DNA of 64,000 nt from Limnohabitans sp. TEGF004 (lineage in GTDB: Bacteria > Pseudomonadota > Gammaproteobacteria > Burkholderiales > Burkholderiaceae_C). The stretch covers positions 620,001 through 684,000 of the forward strand of contig NZ_AP027056.1 in NCBI RefSeq assembly GCF_027924965.1, in the 5' to 3' direction. The notes under the pieces were generated by a model. The model was not told the origin of the DNA, did not search any database, and saw nothing but the letters and a program-made list of their open reading frames with translations. The position numbers and the translations under genes were made by a program. Numbering within the stretch: the stretch's first letter is position 1; the number at the start of each line of letters is the position of its first letter. Positions 27,839-38,350 of this stretch are shown in pieces.

Positions 27839-29239
27839 ATGCAAGTCAACGCCTCCATCTTCAAAGCCTACGACATCCGCGGTGTCGTTCCCTCCACCCT
27901 CAATGTCGAAGTCGCCGAAGCCCTCGGCAAAGCCTTTGGCACACATGCCGCTGCATGTGGCGAAACCACCGTCGCCGTGGGCCGCGATGGCCGTTTGAGC
28001 GGACCTTCGCTGGTCGAAGCCCTGATTCGTGGCTTGGTCGCCGCAGGTGTGCAAGTGATTGATGTGGGCGCTGTGACAACTCCCATGCTGTACTTCGCAG
28101 CCAGCACCTTGTGCAAGAGCGGGATTCAAGTCACGGGCAGCCACAACCCTAAGGACTACAACGGTTTCAAAATGGTCCTCGGTGGCCGCGCTATTTATGG
28201 TGACGAAATTCAAGGCTTGCGAGAGATCATGCAAGCCGAGAGCTGGACCCTTAAAGCCGGCGGCAGCATCCAACACATGGATGTGACGGCCGACTACGTG
28301 GCCCGCATCGTGGGCGATGTGCGCCTGAGCCGCCCCATGAAAGTGGTGGTCGATTGCGGCAACGGCATTGCAGGTGCCACCGCTCCCGGCATCTTCCGCG
28401 CCTTGGGCTGCGAGGTGATTGAGCTGTTCAGCGAAGTGGATGGCAACTTCCCCAACCACCACCCAGACCCCAGCAAGCCTGAGAACTTGAAAGACGTCAT
28501 CGCGGCGTTGAAGACCACAGGTGCTGAATTGGGCTTGGCCTTTGACGGCGATGGCGACCGCTTGGGCATCGTCACCCAAGACGGCGAAACCATTTACCCC
28601 GACCGCCAAATGACGCTGTTTGCACAAGACGTGCTTTCGCGCGTGCCCGGCGGCGCGATTGTGTTTGACGTGAAGTGTTCGCAGCGTTTGGCCCCCGCCA
28701 TTCGCGAAGCAGGCGGCCAAGCCTTGATGTTCAAAACAGGCCACTCCCTCATCAAAGCCAAGATGAAAGAAGTCGATTCGCCTTTGGGTGGCGAGATGAG
28801 CGGCCACATCTTCTTTAAAGAACGTTGGTTTGGTTTTGACGATGGCACGTATGCCGGTTGCCGCTTGCTTGAAATTGTCAGCCGCAGCCCCGATGCCAAT
28901 GTGGTGCTGAACGCATTGCCCACCAGCTTCTCCACGCCTGAATTGAACGTGGGCTGTGCCGAAGGCGAGCCACACCGTTTGAGCGCTGAGCTGCAACACA
29001 TCGTGTCTAGCGAAACCTTGCCTTCGCCCGAGTTCAAGCCCGAGGCTTGCGTGATTGATGGCCTGCGCATTGACTGGGCCGATGGCTTTGGTTTGATTCG
29101 TGCGTCTAACACCACGCCCGTGTTGGTGCTGCGTTTTGAAGGCCAAACCCAAGCTGCGCTGGACCGTATTGAGCATGACATGCTGGCGCTGTTGCGTCGC
29201 GTCAAGCCCGATGCGAAGTTTCAAGAGGCCGCGCATTGA
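27839..29239 (+). CDS. Phosphomannomutase/phosphoglucomutase (AlgC-like)
   Basis: Interconverts hexose 1- and 6-phosphates through a phosphoserine. It has 466 aa from the ATG at 27839. The catalytic Ser101 lies in VTGSHNPKDYNGFK, the metal-binding loop is AFDGDGDRLG near 240, and the sugar-binding loop GGEMSGHIFFKE and the phosphate-binding RASNTTPVLVLR follow. An in-frame ATG eight codons earlier is less likely. There is no Shine-Dalgarno; TACAAT lies nine bases before the ATG. The stop overlaps the start of waaC, tying it to LPS core synthesis. Confidence 0.94.
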   Translation: MQVNASIFKAYDIRGVVPSTLNVEVAEALGKAFGTHAAACGETTVAVGRDGRLSGPSLVEALIRGLVAAGVQVIDVGAVTTPMLYFAASTLCKSGIQVTGSHNPKDYNGFKMVLGGRAIYGDEIQGLREIMQAESWTLKAGGSIQHMDVTADYVARIVGDVRLSRPMKVVVDCGNGIAGATAPGIFRALGCEVIELFSEVDGNFPNHHPDPSKPENLKDVIAALKTTGAELGLAFDGDGDRLGIVTQDGETIYPDRQMTLFAQDVLSRVPGGAIVFDVKCSQRLAPAIREAGGQALMFKTGHSLIKAKMKEVDSPLGGEMSGHIFFKERWFGFDDGTYAGCRLLEIVSRSPDANVVLNALPTSFSTPELNVGCAEGEPHRLSAELQHIVSSETLPSPEFKPEACVIDGLRIDWADGFGLIRASNTTPVLVLRFEGQTQAALDRIEHDMLALLRRVKPDAKFQEAAH

Positions 29240-30255
29240 GCCTCGCTTTGCATGACCGACAAGCACCGTTGAAGGTGCTCATCGTCAAGCTCTCGTCACT
29301 GGGCGACGTGGTGCATGCCATGCCTGCGGTGATGGACATTCAAGCTGCGTTTCCCAATGCCCAAATTGATTGGGTGGTGGAACGTGGCTTTGCACCTCTG
29401 GCCGCACGATGTGCGGCGGTGCATCGCGTGATCCCCTGCGACCTACGTCGCTGGCGCAAAGCGTTTTTCAAAGCAGACACCCGTGCGCAAACACGTGCCG
29501 AGTGGCAAGCCTTCAAAGCTGATCTGCAGCAAGAGGCGTACGACGTCATCCTCGATTTACAGGGCCTGACCAAGTCAGCCTTGGTGGCATGGCTGGCGCG
29601 CAAAGCCAAAGGTGGCCAACGTTATGCCTTGGCCAATCGCACCGAGGGTTCGGGCTACGAGCGCCCTACACGTTGGGTGGCCGATGTGGCCGTGCCCATC
29701 ACGCCGCACATCCATGCGGTGGAACGTGGCCGCGTGCTGTGCGCCAAAGCTTTGGGCTATGACGTACCTGCGCATTTGAACTATGGCTTGGGCCAAGCGG
29801 CTGCGCAGCGCAAACCTATCGTCGCTTTGGTGCATGGCACATCGCGTGCCGACAAAGAGTGGCCTTTGTCGCATTGGTTTGACATCGGTACGCGTCTAAA
29901 GCAACAAGGCTTCGATGTGGCCTTGCCACATGGCAACGAAGCAGAACGCTTGCGCAGCGTGGTCATGGCCGAGATGTTGCCCGGTGCCGTGGTGTGGCCT
30001 CGCTTGTCGCTGGACCAACTCACCAACGAGATGGCGCAATGCACGGGCGTGATTGGTGTGGACAGCGGCTTGAGTCACATCGCTGTGGCACTCGATTTGC
30101 CCCATGTTCAGATTTACAACTTCGACACCGCATGGCGCACAGGCCCCGAAGGTTTGATGCGTCAGCGCAGTGTGATCGATTGCCCCACGCCCAGCGTCGA
30201 TGCCGTGTGGGATTCGTGGCAGGCGTGCTTGCACACCGAGGGTTCAGCACCGTGA
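29236..30255 (+). CDS. waaC: Lipopolysaccharide heptosyltransferase I
   Basis: Adds the first L-glycero-D-manno-heptose to Kdo2-lipid A on the inner face of the inner membrane. It has 339 aa, glycosyltransferase family 9. The N-terminus VLIVKLSSLGDVVHAMPAV and the C-terminal GVDSGLSHIAVALDLPHVQIY are diagnostic. It starts with TTG at 29236, overlapping the mutase stop (TTGA); no ATG lies suitably near. It overlaps waaA downstream by GTGA. Confidence 0.93.
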   Translation: MSLALHDRQAPLKVLIVKLSSLGDVVHAMPAVMDIQAAFPNAQIDWVVERGFAPLAARCAAVHRVIPCDLRRWRKAFFKADTRAQTRAEWQAFKADLQQEAYDVILDLQGLTKSALVAWLARKAKGGQRYALANRTEGSGYERPTRWVADVAVPITPHIHAVERGRVLCAKALGYDVPAHLNYGLGQAAAQRKPIVALVHGTSRADKEWPLSHWFDIGTRLKQQGFDVALPHGNEAERLRSVVMAEMLPGAVVWPRLSLDQLTNEMAQCTGVIGVDSGLSHIAVALDLPHVQIYNFDTAWRTGPEGLMRQRSVIDCPTPSVDAVWDSWQACLHTEGSAP

Positions 30256-31553
30256 TACTGTCAATTTACAGCGCGGCCATGTGGGCCTTGCAACCTTTGT
30301 TGCGTCGCAAACTGCAACGCCGTGGGCGTGAAGAGGCAGGTTATTTGCAGGCCATTGAAGAACGCTTTGGGCATTACACACAGCCCGTCACCGAAGGTGG
30401 CTACGTGTGGGTGCATGCTGTCTCCTTAGGTGAGACACGAGCTGCAGCAGTGTTGCTACAAGCCTTGCGCGCGGCGCAGCCTGGCATTCGCATCTTGCTC
30501 ACCCACGGCACAGCCACAGGGCGTGCGCAGGGCGTGAGCTTGCTGCAAGACGGTGATGTGCAAGTGTGGCAACCGTGGGACACGCCTGCGGCGGTGCAAC
30601 GTTTTTTGACGCAGTTCAAACCGCGTGTGGGCATCATCTTAGAAACCGAGCTGTGGCCCAACTGGGTCGCTCAGTGCAACAAGGCGAAGGTGCCACTGGT
30701 GCTGGTGAATGCACGCATGAGCGAAAAAAGCATGCAGCAAGCGCAGCGCTTGGCTTGGCTGTCACGCCCGGCCTACCAAGGTTTGTCGGCTGTGCTGGCG
30801 CAAACACAAGCTGATGCCGAGCGCTTACAAACCTTGGGCGCCAAGGTCGATGCGGTGCTGGGTAATTTGAAGTTTGATGCCAAGCCTGATGCTGCACAAC
30901 TGACATTGGCGCAAACGTGGAAGCAAAAGCTCAAGCGCCCCGTGGTGCTGTTCACCAGCTCACGTGAAGGCGAAGAAGTGATGTGGCTAGACATCTTGCA
31001 AGCCTTGAAAGATGCACCGCTAGACCACCAAGACCACATCCATGCCGTGCATTGGTTGGTCGTGCCGCGTCATCCGCAGCGCTTTGATGAAGTGGCCGCC
31101 TTGATTGAAGAGCGAGGCTGGCACGTGTCACGCCGCAGTCAATGGACAGATGGCCTAGATGCCGAACAACAAGACGATGTCAACACCATTTGGCTGGGCG
31201 ACTCCTTGGGTGAAATGGCGCTGTATTACGGCCTCTCCGATGCTGCTTTGCTGGGTGGCAGCTTTGCTCCCTTGGGCGGACAAAACTTGATTGAGTCCAC
31301 CGCGTGTGGTTGCCCCGTCATCATGGGCCCGCACACGTTTAACTTTGCTGAAGCGGCTCAACTCGCTGAAGAGGCTGGCGCAGCCTTACGCGTCGAAGAC
31401 ATGGCACAAGCCGTGACCACCGCGTTGCAAATGGTGCGTTTCGCCCCTGATGAAAATGCACACGTGCAAGCGTGCATGACGTTTTCACAAGCTCACCGAG
31501 GCGCTGCGCAGCGTACCGCGCAGGCGTTGCTGCCTTATTTGAAAACAAATTAA
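30252..31553 (+). CDS. waaA: 3-deoxy-D-manno-octulosonic acid transferase
   Basis: Transfers Kdo from CMP-Kdo to lipid A at the inner membrane. It has 433 aa from the GTG at 30252, which overlaps the waaC stop. The N-terminus has a membrane-anchor-like stretch (IYSAAMWALQPLLRRKL), then GYVWVHAVSLGETRAA, with the catalytic-base Glu. Later come VLETELWPNW and GGSFAPLGGQNLIESTACGCPVIMGPHTFNF. A longer open frame to the left runs through waaC and is not used. It converges with tolC, overlapping it by four bases. Confidence 0.94.
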   Translation: MILSIYSAAMWALQPLLRRKLQRRGREEAGYLQAIEERFGHYTQPVTEGGYVWVHAVSLGETRAAAVLLQALRAAQPGIRILLTHGTATGRAQGVSLLQDGDVQVWQPWDTPAAVQRFLTQFKPRVGIILETELWPNWVAQCNKAKVPLVLVNARMSEKSMQQAQRLAWLSRPAYQGLSAVLAQTQADAERLQTLGAKVDAVLGNLKFDAKPDAAQLTLAQTWKQKLKRPVVLFTSSREGEEVMWLDILQALKDAPLDHQDHIHAVHWLVVPRHPQRFDEVAALIEERGWHVSRRSQWTDGLDAEQQDDVNTIWLGDSLGEMALYYGLSDAALLGGSFAPLGGQNLIESTACGCPVIMGPHTFNFAEAAQLAEEAGAALRVEDMAQAVTTALQMVRFAPDENAHVQACMTFSQAHRGAAQRTAQALLPYLKTN

Positions 31554-32908
31554 GGAACGAGCAAATCGTTGATCGGCTGCAAATCTGCAGGCGTCAACGT
31601 ACCCGCGGCTTGGCGCAATTTCAGATTGGTCACCAACACGTCGTAACGGGCTTTGGCCAAATCACGCTTGGTTTGGTAGAGCTGGCTTTGCGAGTTCAGC
31701 ACATCGATGTTGATGTTCACGCCCACCGAGTAACCCAGTTTGTTGGCATCCAACGCGCTTTGGCTAGATGCCTCTGCTGCTTCGTAGGCTTTGACTTGGC
31801 TCAGACCGGCAAGCAAACCGAAGTAGGTGTTGCGTGTGGCTTGCTCGGTACCGCGACGTGCATTTTCTAAATCAGACTGTGCTTTGTCTTTCAAAGCAAT
31901 CGCTTCTTTGACTTTGTAGACGCCACTGAAACCGGCGAACAACGGCACATTCAAGACGAGGCCGACGGATGGGTTCCAGGTGGTTGTTGGTGTTGACGCA
32001 TAGGTTGTTCCAACAAACGAGCCTTTTAAGTTTTCAGTGCGGCCATAGGTCATCTGTGCATCCAGCGTAGGCTTATGAACGGCAGTGGCTTTGTCCATCT
32101 CGTAGTCAGCCACTTCCACCGCCAGTTGCGCTTGGCGCACAGCAGGACTGTTGGTCTGTGCTTGGCTGACCCAAGCATTGACGTCTTCTTTGGGGGGCTC
32201 AACCAAAACAGTGCTTTTCGCAAGGCGTTTGGGTTTGGCATCGCTCAGACCCACCACCATATTCAGCGCCAAGCGTTTGGTGCGCAGCTCGTTTTCAGCG
32301 GCAATGGCTTGGGCATTAGCCAAGTCAAAGCGGGCTTGTGCATCGCGCACGCCGGTGATGGTGGCCGTGCCCACTTCAAAGTTGCGCTGGGCCGAGGCCA
32401 GTTGTTCGCTGACGGCTTTCTTTTGGTTTTGTACCAGCTCCAAGTTGTCTTCGCTGGTGAGCACATCAAAGTAAGCCTGTGACACGCGAACCAGCAAATC
32501 ATGCTCAGCAGCTTCATACTGTGCGGCAGCTTGTTGCAATTGACGGCCGCCTTGTCGGTAAGTGGCCCATGCCGCAGGGCGGTAAATGGGTTGCACCAAC
32601 GTGGCAGCTGTGGTTTTGGTTTCTAGCTCTGTGATCGCAGATTTAGCTGCACCTTCTGCTTGTCGCTGAAAGTCTGTTCGTACTTGGCTCACCGACACTG
32701 AGATGTTAGGCAAGATGCCGCCCAGTGCCTGATTCGCTCTGGCCAAGTTCGCTTCAAACTGCGCCTTGGCTGAAATAAAACCAGCGTCGTAGCCTCGCGC
32801 TGCGTCGTACATCTCTACCAAGCTTTGGGCTTGCGCGCCAGATGCAAAAGCCAATGCCACCGAAGCGGTCAGGGGCAGGGTACGAAACAGGGTGCGAGAG
32901 AGCGACAT
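31550..32908 (-). CDS. tolC: TolC family outer-membrane efflux channel
   Basis: Outer-membrane channel of 452 aa. The signal peptide is at about 1-27 (ending GAQAQ). Two internally similar TolC repeats follow, with long Ala/Gln/Glu coiled-coil helices; ANLARANQALGGILPNISVS and TLVQPIYRPAAWATYRQGG are typical of the first repeat and NPSVGLVLNVPLFAGFSGVYKVKEA of the second. It ends the minus-strand efflux operon, 16 bases after the rhodanese gene, and is probably the outer partner of the RND pump encoded upstream. Confidence 0.94.
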   Translation of the reverse strand: MSLSRTLFRTLPLTASVALAFASGAQAQSLVEMYDAARGYDAGFISAKAQFEANLARANQALGGILPNISVSVSQVRTDFQRQAEGAAKSAITELETKTTAATLVQPIYRPAAWATYRQGGRQLQQAAAQYEAAEHDLLVRVSQAYFDVLTSEDNLELVQNQKKAVSEQLASAQRNFEVGTATITGVRDAQARFDLANAQAIAAENELRTKRLALNMVVGLSDAKPKRLAKSTVLVEPPKEDVNAWVSQAQTNSPAVRQAQLAVEVADYEMDKATAVHKPTLDAQMTYGRTENLKGSFVGTTYASTPTTTWNPSVGLVLNVPLFAGFSGVYKVKEAIALKDKAQSDLENARRGTEQATRNTYFGLLAGLSQVKAYEAAEASSQSALDANKLGYSVGVNINIDVLNSQSQLYQTKRDLAKARYDVLVTNLKLRQAAGTLTPADLQPINDLLVP

Positions 32909-32924
32909 TCAGTTCTTTCAAAAA

Positions 32925-33266
32925 TCAATACGTGGGCACAGCGGTGTCCACTTGTGATGACCAAGCGTTGATCCCACCTGCGATGTTGGCCACATGGCTG
33001 AAACCTTGTTGAACCAAAAACGCCGCCACTTGCATGCTGCGACCACCGTGGTGACACAACACCGCAATCGGTTGGTCTTGATCCAGTTCGGCCAAGCGAG
33101 GTGGGATGAGGTGCATGGGAATCTTCACCAAATCGAAGCCTTGCGCGGTCACGCAGGCGGTTTGGATTTCCCATGCTTCACGCACATCCAGCACCACGGT
33201 CGAGCCGTTGGGTGCTTGTGATGCGATCCAGTCTTGCAACTGAGCGGGTTGGACTTGGTCAATCAT
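32925..33266 (-). CDS. Single-domain rhodanese-like protein
   Basis: 113 aa, one rhodanese domain. The active-site loop is VLCHHGGRSM with the catalytic Cys at about residue 69. VVLDVREAWEIQTACV is the conserved N-terminal CH2A region. It probably handles persulfide sulfur in the cytosol. It lies between the PCMT-like gene and tolC with short spacers. The PCMT-rhodanese-TolC order seems to recur in beta-proteobacteria as I recall it, but why these proteins sit with an efflux channel is unclear. Confidence 0.93.
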   Translation of the reverse strand: MIDQVQPAQLQDWIASQAPNGSTVVLDVREAWEIQTACVTAQGFDLVKIPMHLIPPRLAELDQDQPIAVLCHHGGRSMQVAAFLVQQGFSHVANIAGGINAWSSQVDTAVPTY

Positions 33267-33275
33267 GCCGCGCTT

Positions 33276-33929
33276 TTAGAACTTGAAGCGTGTGGGCTCT
33301 GTAAAGCCTTGTAAACGTGGGGCGGTGTGGTCCCACAAGGCTTTGCTGCTCCATGCGGCGTCAGCGGTGCGTGTGTAGAGGGTGGCGACCATGACATGGT
33401 CTTGGCCCACGATGGCCAACAAGTGACCACCGACTTTGAGTTGTTGCAGCAAAGCTTGCGGCACTTCAGCCACGGAGCCGCCGAGCACGATGGCATCAAA
33501 TGGGGCATCGCCCGATGCGCCGGTGCTGCCGTCAGCCACGCGCACGTCCACGTTGGTGATGCCAGCGCGTTGCAGGTTGTTGCGGGCGTTGCTGGCCAGC
33601 TCGGGGTTGATTTCCAAGCTCACCACACGTTGGGCGCGGCCTGCCAACAAAGCAGCCATGTAGCCGCTGCCTGTGCCGATTTCCAAAACCTTCTCAGTGC
33701 CAGTCAATTGCAGGTCGTGCATCAAACGCGCAGCCACGCGGGGAGGGGCCATGAATTCGCCGTGACCCAAAGGGATGTCGGTGTCGGTGTAGGCCATGGC
33801 TTGGTAAGCCTGTGGCACAAACAATTCGCGTGGCACGTTGGACAACACGGTCAGCACTTGGGGGTCGAGCACCTGCCAAGGGCGGATTTGTTGTTCGACC
33901 ATGTTGAAGCGGGCTTGTTGGGTATTCAT
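33276..33929 (-). CDS. Protein-L-isoaspartate O-methyltransferase family protein
   Basis: SAM-dependent methyltransferase of 217 aa. The SAM motif VLEIGTGSGYMAALLAG lies near residues 80-96. The N-terminus (RFNMVEQQIRPWQVLDPQVL) is that of the PCMT subgroup found upstream of tolC in beta-proteobacteria. That subgroup differs from true Pcm, and repair of isoaspartate by it is unproven. It is nine bases upstream of the rhodanese gene. Confidence 0.88.
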   Translation of the reverse strand: MNTQQARFNMVEQQIRPWQVLDPQVLTVLSNVPRELFVPQAYQAMAYTDTDIPLGHGEFMAPPRVAARLMHDLQLTGTEKVLEIGTGSGYMAALLAGRAQRVVSLEINPELASNARNNLQRAGITNVDVRVADGSTGASGDAPFDAIVLGGSVAEVPQALLQQLKVGGHLLAIVGQDHVMVATLYTRTADAAWSSKALWDHTAPRLQGFTEPTRFKF

Positions 33930-33970
33930 CTCAAAACTCCGAAATCATTCAGTTAAAGCTGGGCAAAATT

Positions 33971-36900
33971 TTAACGGGCGGGGCTGTCAGAGCCTGACGA
34001 CCATTTGCGTTTCATCCATTCGGCCAAATCGTCCAAATAGCAGTACACCACGGGGACGACGACTAAAGTCAACAGTGACGAGGTAATCACCCCGCCAATC
34101 ACGGCTTGGCCCATGGGGGCGCGCTGTTCAGAGCCCTCAGACAGGGCAAAAGCCAAGGGCACCATGCCAAACACCATGGCCAAGGTGGTCATCAAAATCG
34201 GGCGTAAACGCACTTCAGCCGCCAGCAGCAGGGCGTCGTGGCGGCTCAGACCCGGTTTGATGGAGCCATCGGGTTGCTCTTGGGGCTCACGCGAGCGGAT
34301 GGCAAAGTCGACCAGCAAAATCGCATTTTTGGTGACCAAACCCATCAGCATGATGACGCCAATGATGGAGAACATCGACAGGCTAGAGCCAAACAACAGC
34401 AAGGCCAGCACCACACCAATCAGCGTGAGTGGCAGGGCGGTCATCAAGGCCATGGGCTGCAAGAAGCTTTTGAACTGGCTGGCCAGAATCATGTAAATGA
34501 AGACGATGGCCAAGACCAAGGCCGAGATGGCATAGCCAAATGATTCCGCCATGTTTTTGGTGGAACCGCTGAACTGGTAGCGGTAGCCGGGCGGCATTTG
34601 GATGCTGTCCATGGCTTTGCGAATGTCGGCCGACACTTCGCCCGCTGAGCGGTTGTACACGTTGGCGTTGATGGCCACTTCGCGCATCAGGTCGCGGCGG
34701 TTGATTTGGTTGGGGCCTGTGCCCTCAACAACTTGTGCCACTTGGTTCAAGCGGGCCACGCGTGGGCTGCCGTCGGTGTTGGTGCCGAGGGTGAAGGGCA
34801 GACGCTCGAGGTCTTGCATGGCGTTGCGCGCGTTGGGGGCCAAGCGTACGTTCACGTCATAGGTTTGGTCATCGGCGGCGCGCCAGTTGGTCACCGTGGT
34901 GCCCGCCACCAAAATGCGCAGTTGGTTGGCCACGCTGCCCAGCGACAGGCCAAGGTCGTTCGCTGCTTCGCGTTGCACCTTCACTTCGATGGTGGGCTTG
35001 TTGGGCTTCACGCTGGAGTCCAAATCGACCAAGCCGGGGATGTTGCGAATTTTGTCCATCGCCTCTGCGGTCAAACGCTCAAGCTCACGCAAGTCGCTGC
35101 CTTGCAACGAGAACTCCACCTGTTTGTTGCCACCCACCGCATCGAGCAAGCCCGCGTGTGTGACGGTGATGCCCGGCACTTGACGCAGCCGTTCGCGCAA
35201 GGTGGCCGACATTTGGTCGACGCTGCGTTTGCGGTCTTTGCGATCCACCAAGCGGATGTAAATGCTGGCGTAAATTTTCCCGTTCGCGGCACCTGTGTTG
35301 ATGGTCGACAGGGTGTAGCGCACCTCGGGGAACTCACGAATGATGGCTTCCACCTGCTGGGCTTTGGCTTCGGTCACTTCGAGCGATGAGCCCACAGGTG
35401 TGTAGAAGTTGACCGTGGTTTCAGAGAAGTCTGCCTTGGGCACAAACTCGGTGCCCAGCAGCGGCACCATGAAGATGCTCAGCACAAAGGTGCCAATCGC
35501 TAGGGCGACGGTGGCGCGTTTGTGCGACAGGGCCCATTTCAAGATGCGTTGGTACAAGGCCACCAGTTTGTCGGTGGTGGTCTCAAACCAAGTGGTGATG
35601 GGGCCGATGGTGCGGTCGTAAAACGCATTCGAGTGGCCATGCTCACCATGCGCATGAATGGTGGGGTCGTGCCAGATGGACGACAACATGGGGTCGAGCG
35701 TGAAGCTGACGAACATCGAAATGAGCACGGCCGCCACGATGGTGATGCCGAACTCATGGAAGAACTTGCCGATGATGCCGCCCATGAAACCAATCGGCAA
35801 AAACACTGCCACGATCGACAGCGTGGTGGCCAGCACAGCCAAGCCAATTTCTTGCGTGCCGTCCATCGCTGCTTGGTAAGGCGCTTTGCCCATTTGAACA
35901 TGGCGCACGATGTTTTCGCGTACCACGATGGCGTCGTCAATCAACAAACCCACGCACAGCGACAAAGCCATGAGTGTGATCATGTTGATGGTGAAACCAA
36001 ACATGTACATGAACAAAAACGTGCCGATGATGGCAATGGGCAGCGTGAGGCCAGTGATGACAGTAGAGCGCCACGAGTTCAAAAACAAGAACACGATCAG
36101 CACCGTCAGCAGCGCACCTTCAATGAGGGTTTGGCGTACGTTGGCGACGCCCACGCGGATGGGTCGCGAGCCGTCTTGCACTTGCTCTAGGCGCACGCCT
36201 GCGGGCAATTGCGCTTTCATCTCGGCCACGGTTTTGTTGAGGCCGTCAATTACATCGATGGTGTTTTCGTCTTGCGCTTTTTGCACGGTCATCAACAAGG
36301 TGCGTTGGCCGTTGTACAGAGCCAAGCTTTCAACCTCTTGCGCGCCGTCATTCACGGTGGCCACTTGGTTGAGGCGAATCGGCGTGGTGTTCTTTCGCGC
36401 GACGATGATTTGGCCAAAGTCTTCTGGGCGCAACATGCGGCCTTGAATTTGAATCACGCGGTCTTGTTGCAGCGAGCGCAAGCTGCCCACGGGCAAGTCT
36501 TGGGTTTCGGTTTTGACTGCGTTCACCACTTGGTCGGCGCTGATGCCGAGCGACTCCATGGCTTGCGGGTTGAGGTACAAATTGATTTCGCGTTTGGTGC
36601 CACCCACCAACGACACCGAGCCCACGCCGCGCACGTTCTCAAGGCGTTTCTTCAACACTTGGTCGGCCCAGTTGGTCATCTCCACGGCAGAGAGTGGTTT
36701 GCCGCCTTGTGGTGTTTCAGGCACCACGGCCAGCGACCAAATGGCGCGGCTCGAGGGGTCAAAGCGCAAGACCTTGGGTTCTTTAACGTCATCGCGCAGG
36801 GTGGGACGAAGGGCCGCCACTTTTTCGCGTACATCGTCGGCGCCTTTGCGGCCATCGACATAAAGTTGAAACTCAATCACCACCACCGACATGCCTTCGT

Positions 36901-37153
36901 AGCTGCGCGAGGTGAGGGCACTGATGCCGGCTATGGCGTTAACGCCTTCTTCAATCTTCTTGCTGACTTCGCTTTCCACAATCTCAGGCGATGCACCTGG
37001 GTATTCGGTGGTGATCACCACCACGGGAAAGTCGATGTTGGGGAACTGGTCAATCTTGAGACGTTGGTACGAGAACAAGCCCAGCACCACAAAGGCGAGC
37101 ATCACCATGGTGGCGAAGACTGGGTTTTTTAAACTGACTTTGGTGAACCACAT
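33971..37153 (-). CDS. RND efflux pump, HAE1-type inner-membrane permease
   Basis: Proton-driven efflux pump of 1060 aa in the AcrB/MdtB/MdtC class. It has the N-terminal first helix ([20 protein letters not shown]), the porter-domain start [27 protein letters not shown], and the family-typical TM4 proton-relay pair in [15 protein letters not shown] at about 405-406. TM helices cluster near 340-560 and again near 880-1040 with two large periplasmic loops between. It lies 15 bases downstream of the adaptor gene. The substrates are unknown; multidrug or metal efflux is likely. Confidence 0.95.
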   Translation of the reverse strand: MWFTKVSLKNPVFATMVMLAFVVLGLFSYQRLKIDQFPNIDFPVVVITTEYPGASPEIVESEVSKKIEEGVNAIAGISALTSRSYEGMSVVVIEFQLYVDGRKGADDVREKVAALRPTLRDDVKEPKVLRFDPSSRAIWSLAVVPETPQGGKPLSAVEMTNWADQVLKKRLENVRGVGSVSLVGGTKREINLYLNPQAMESLGISADQVVNAVKTETQDLPVGSLRSLQQDRVIQIQGRMLRPEDFGQIIVARKNTTPIRLNQVATVNDGAQEVESLALYNGQRTLLMTVQKAQDENTIDVIDGLNKTVAEMKAQLPAGVRLEQVQDGSRPIRVGVANVRQTLIEGALLTVLIVFLFLNSWRSTVITGLTLPIAIIGTFLFMYMFGFTINMITLMALSLCVGLLIDDAIVVRENIVRHVQMGKAPYQAAMDGTQEIGLAVLATTLSIVAVFLPIGFMGGIIGKFFHEFGITIVAAVLISMFVSFTLDPMLSSIWHDPTIHAHGEHGHSNAFYDRTIGPITTWFETTTDKLVALYQRILKWALSHKRATVALAIGTFVLSIFMVPLLGTEFVPKADFSETTVNFYTPVGSSLEVTEAKAQQVEAIIREFPEVRYTLSTINTGAANGKIYASIYIRLVDRKDRKRSVDQMSATLRERLRQVPGITVTHAGLLDAVGGNKQVEFSLQGSDLRELERLTAEAMDKIRNIPGLVDLDSSVKPNKPTIEVKVQREAANDLGLSLGSVANQLRILVAGTTVTNWRAADDQTYDVNVRLAPNARNAMQDLERLPFTLGTNTDGSPRVARLNQVAQVVEGTGPNQINRRDLMREVAINANVYNRSAGEVSADIRKAMDSIQMPPGYRYQFSGSTKNMAESFGYAISALVLAIVFIYMILASQFKSFLQPMALMTALPLTLIGVVLALLLFGSSLSMFSIIGVIMLMGLVTKNAILLVDFAIRSREPQEQPDGSIKPGLSRHDALLLAAEVRLRPILMTTLAMVFGMVPLAFALSEGSEQRAPMGQAVIGGVITSSLLTLVVVPVVYCYLDDLAEWMKRKWSSGSDSPAR

Positions 37154-37168
37154 GCTGTGTCAGTCGCT

Positions 37169-38350
37169 TCAGTTGGCGTTGCTGGCGCTGGCGATTGGCG
37201 CACTTGCAGCTGCGGTGTACTTCACAGCCATGCCTTCACGCAAGGCACCCACATGGCTTTTGAGTACGGTGCTGCCTTCAGGCAAACCCGCCACACCCAC
37301 CATGGTTTCGGATTCGGGCTGAGCCAAGTCCATGCCGCGCACGCCCAGCGTGACGGTTTTGTGCATCACTTGCAGTTGGTCGCCCACTTGCTCCACCACT
37401 TGCACATAAGGTTGTGCGCGGTCGGTGCGCACAGCAGACAAAGGCACGGCCATCACTTGGCTTTTGCCCATGCCCAAAATGCCCTTGGCAAACAAACCGT
37501 GGCGCAGACCCTCGGCTTTGTCGAGTGCCAAATAAATCAGCACGCTGCGGCTACCTGTTTGGGCGCTGGGGCTGATGCGTTTGACTTTGGCCCCGATGGT
37601 GTCTTTGCGGTCTTCCACTTGCAATGCGGCCACTTGGCCCACGCGTACATCCATAGATTCGCTGGGGCTCAAAGGCACTTCGACTTCGAGTTGGTTCAAG
37701 TCGACCAACTCCATGATCTTGGCGTCAACGCCCACACGTTCGCCTACTTGCGCGGCACGGCCAGAGACGATGCCAGCAAAAGGCGCGCGTAAGGTGGCGT
37801 CGTCCAGCGCTTTGCGGGCCACGTCGGCCCCCGCGATGGCGGCTTTGTGGCTGGCCACGGCGCCTTGGTAGGAAGCGTCTGAGTTGTCCATGGCAATTTT
37901 GGAGATGAAGCCGCGGTCGACCAAGGATTTGTTGATGTCCCATTGACGCTGCGCAATTTCCATTTGTGACTTGGCGGCGCTGGCAGTTTCGGTTGCTTGC
38001 TGCCAACGGCGTTGGTACTCGGTGGGGTCGATACGGGCGAGCACATCACCAGCTTTGACCGCATCGCCTTCATGCGCCAACACTTCTTTGAGCTCACCGG
38101 CCACGCGGGCTTTGATGACTGCGTAGTTCACTGCTTTGACAGTGCCCGACACAGCCAAGCCTTGGGTGATGTCGCGCAACTCGGCTTTGAGCACATCGGT
38201 GTTGGTCAATTCCACTTGTGTCACGGCACTGGTTGGGGCGCTTGCCGCAGCTTGTTGTGCGCGTTTGTTGCTCATGGCGCGAATCACACCGGCAACCAAG
38301 GCCAAGACGATGACGCCAATGACGATCCAACGGGGTTTGATGTTTTTCAT
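37169..38350 (-). CDS. RND efflux periplasmic adaptor (membrane fusion protein)
   Basis: 393 aa adaptor bridging the pump and TolC. It has an N-terminal membrane anchor ([17 protein letters not shown]) without a lipobox Cys, a lipoyl-type half ([38 protein letters not shown]), an alpha-hairpin rich in Ala/Gln, and a second lipoyl half ([19 protein letters not shown]). It begins by overlapping the tetR stop (ATGA), so regulator, adaptor and pump share a transcript. Confidence 0.94.
   Translation of the reverse strand: MKNIKPRWIVIGVIVLALVAGVIRAMSNKRAQQAAASAPTSAVTQVELTNTDVLKAELRDITQGLAVSGTVKAVNYAVIKARVAGELKEVLAHEGDAVKAGDVLARIDPTEYQRRWQQATETASAAKSQMEIAQRQWDINKSLVDRGFISKIAMDNSDASYQGAVASHKAAIAGADVARKALDDATLRAPFAGIVSGRAAQVGERVGVDAKIMELVDLNQLEVEVPLSPSESMDVRVGQVAALQVEDRKDTIGAKVKRISPSAQTGSRSVLIYLALDKAEGLRHGLFAKGILGMGKSQVMAVPLSAVRTDRAQPYVQVVEQVGDQLQVMHKTVTLGVRGMDLAQPESETMVGVAGLPEGSTVLKSHVGALREGMAVKYTAAASAPIASASNAN

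Noticed and set aside
27788..29266. Long minus-strand open frame (492 codons) opposite the mutase gene
   Set aside because: It is a shadow of the real gene; its translation is His/Ala/Gln-rich with no family pattern.
29994..30251. Longer 5' extension of waaA into waaC
   Set aside because: The N-terminal WaaA homology begins only at the GTG at 30252, which overlaps the waaC stop in the usual way.
36209..37132. Plus-strand open frame opposite the RND pump gene
   Set aside because: Antisense shadow; composition is His/Ala-biased and unrelated to any family.
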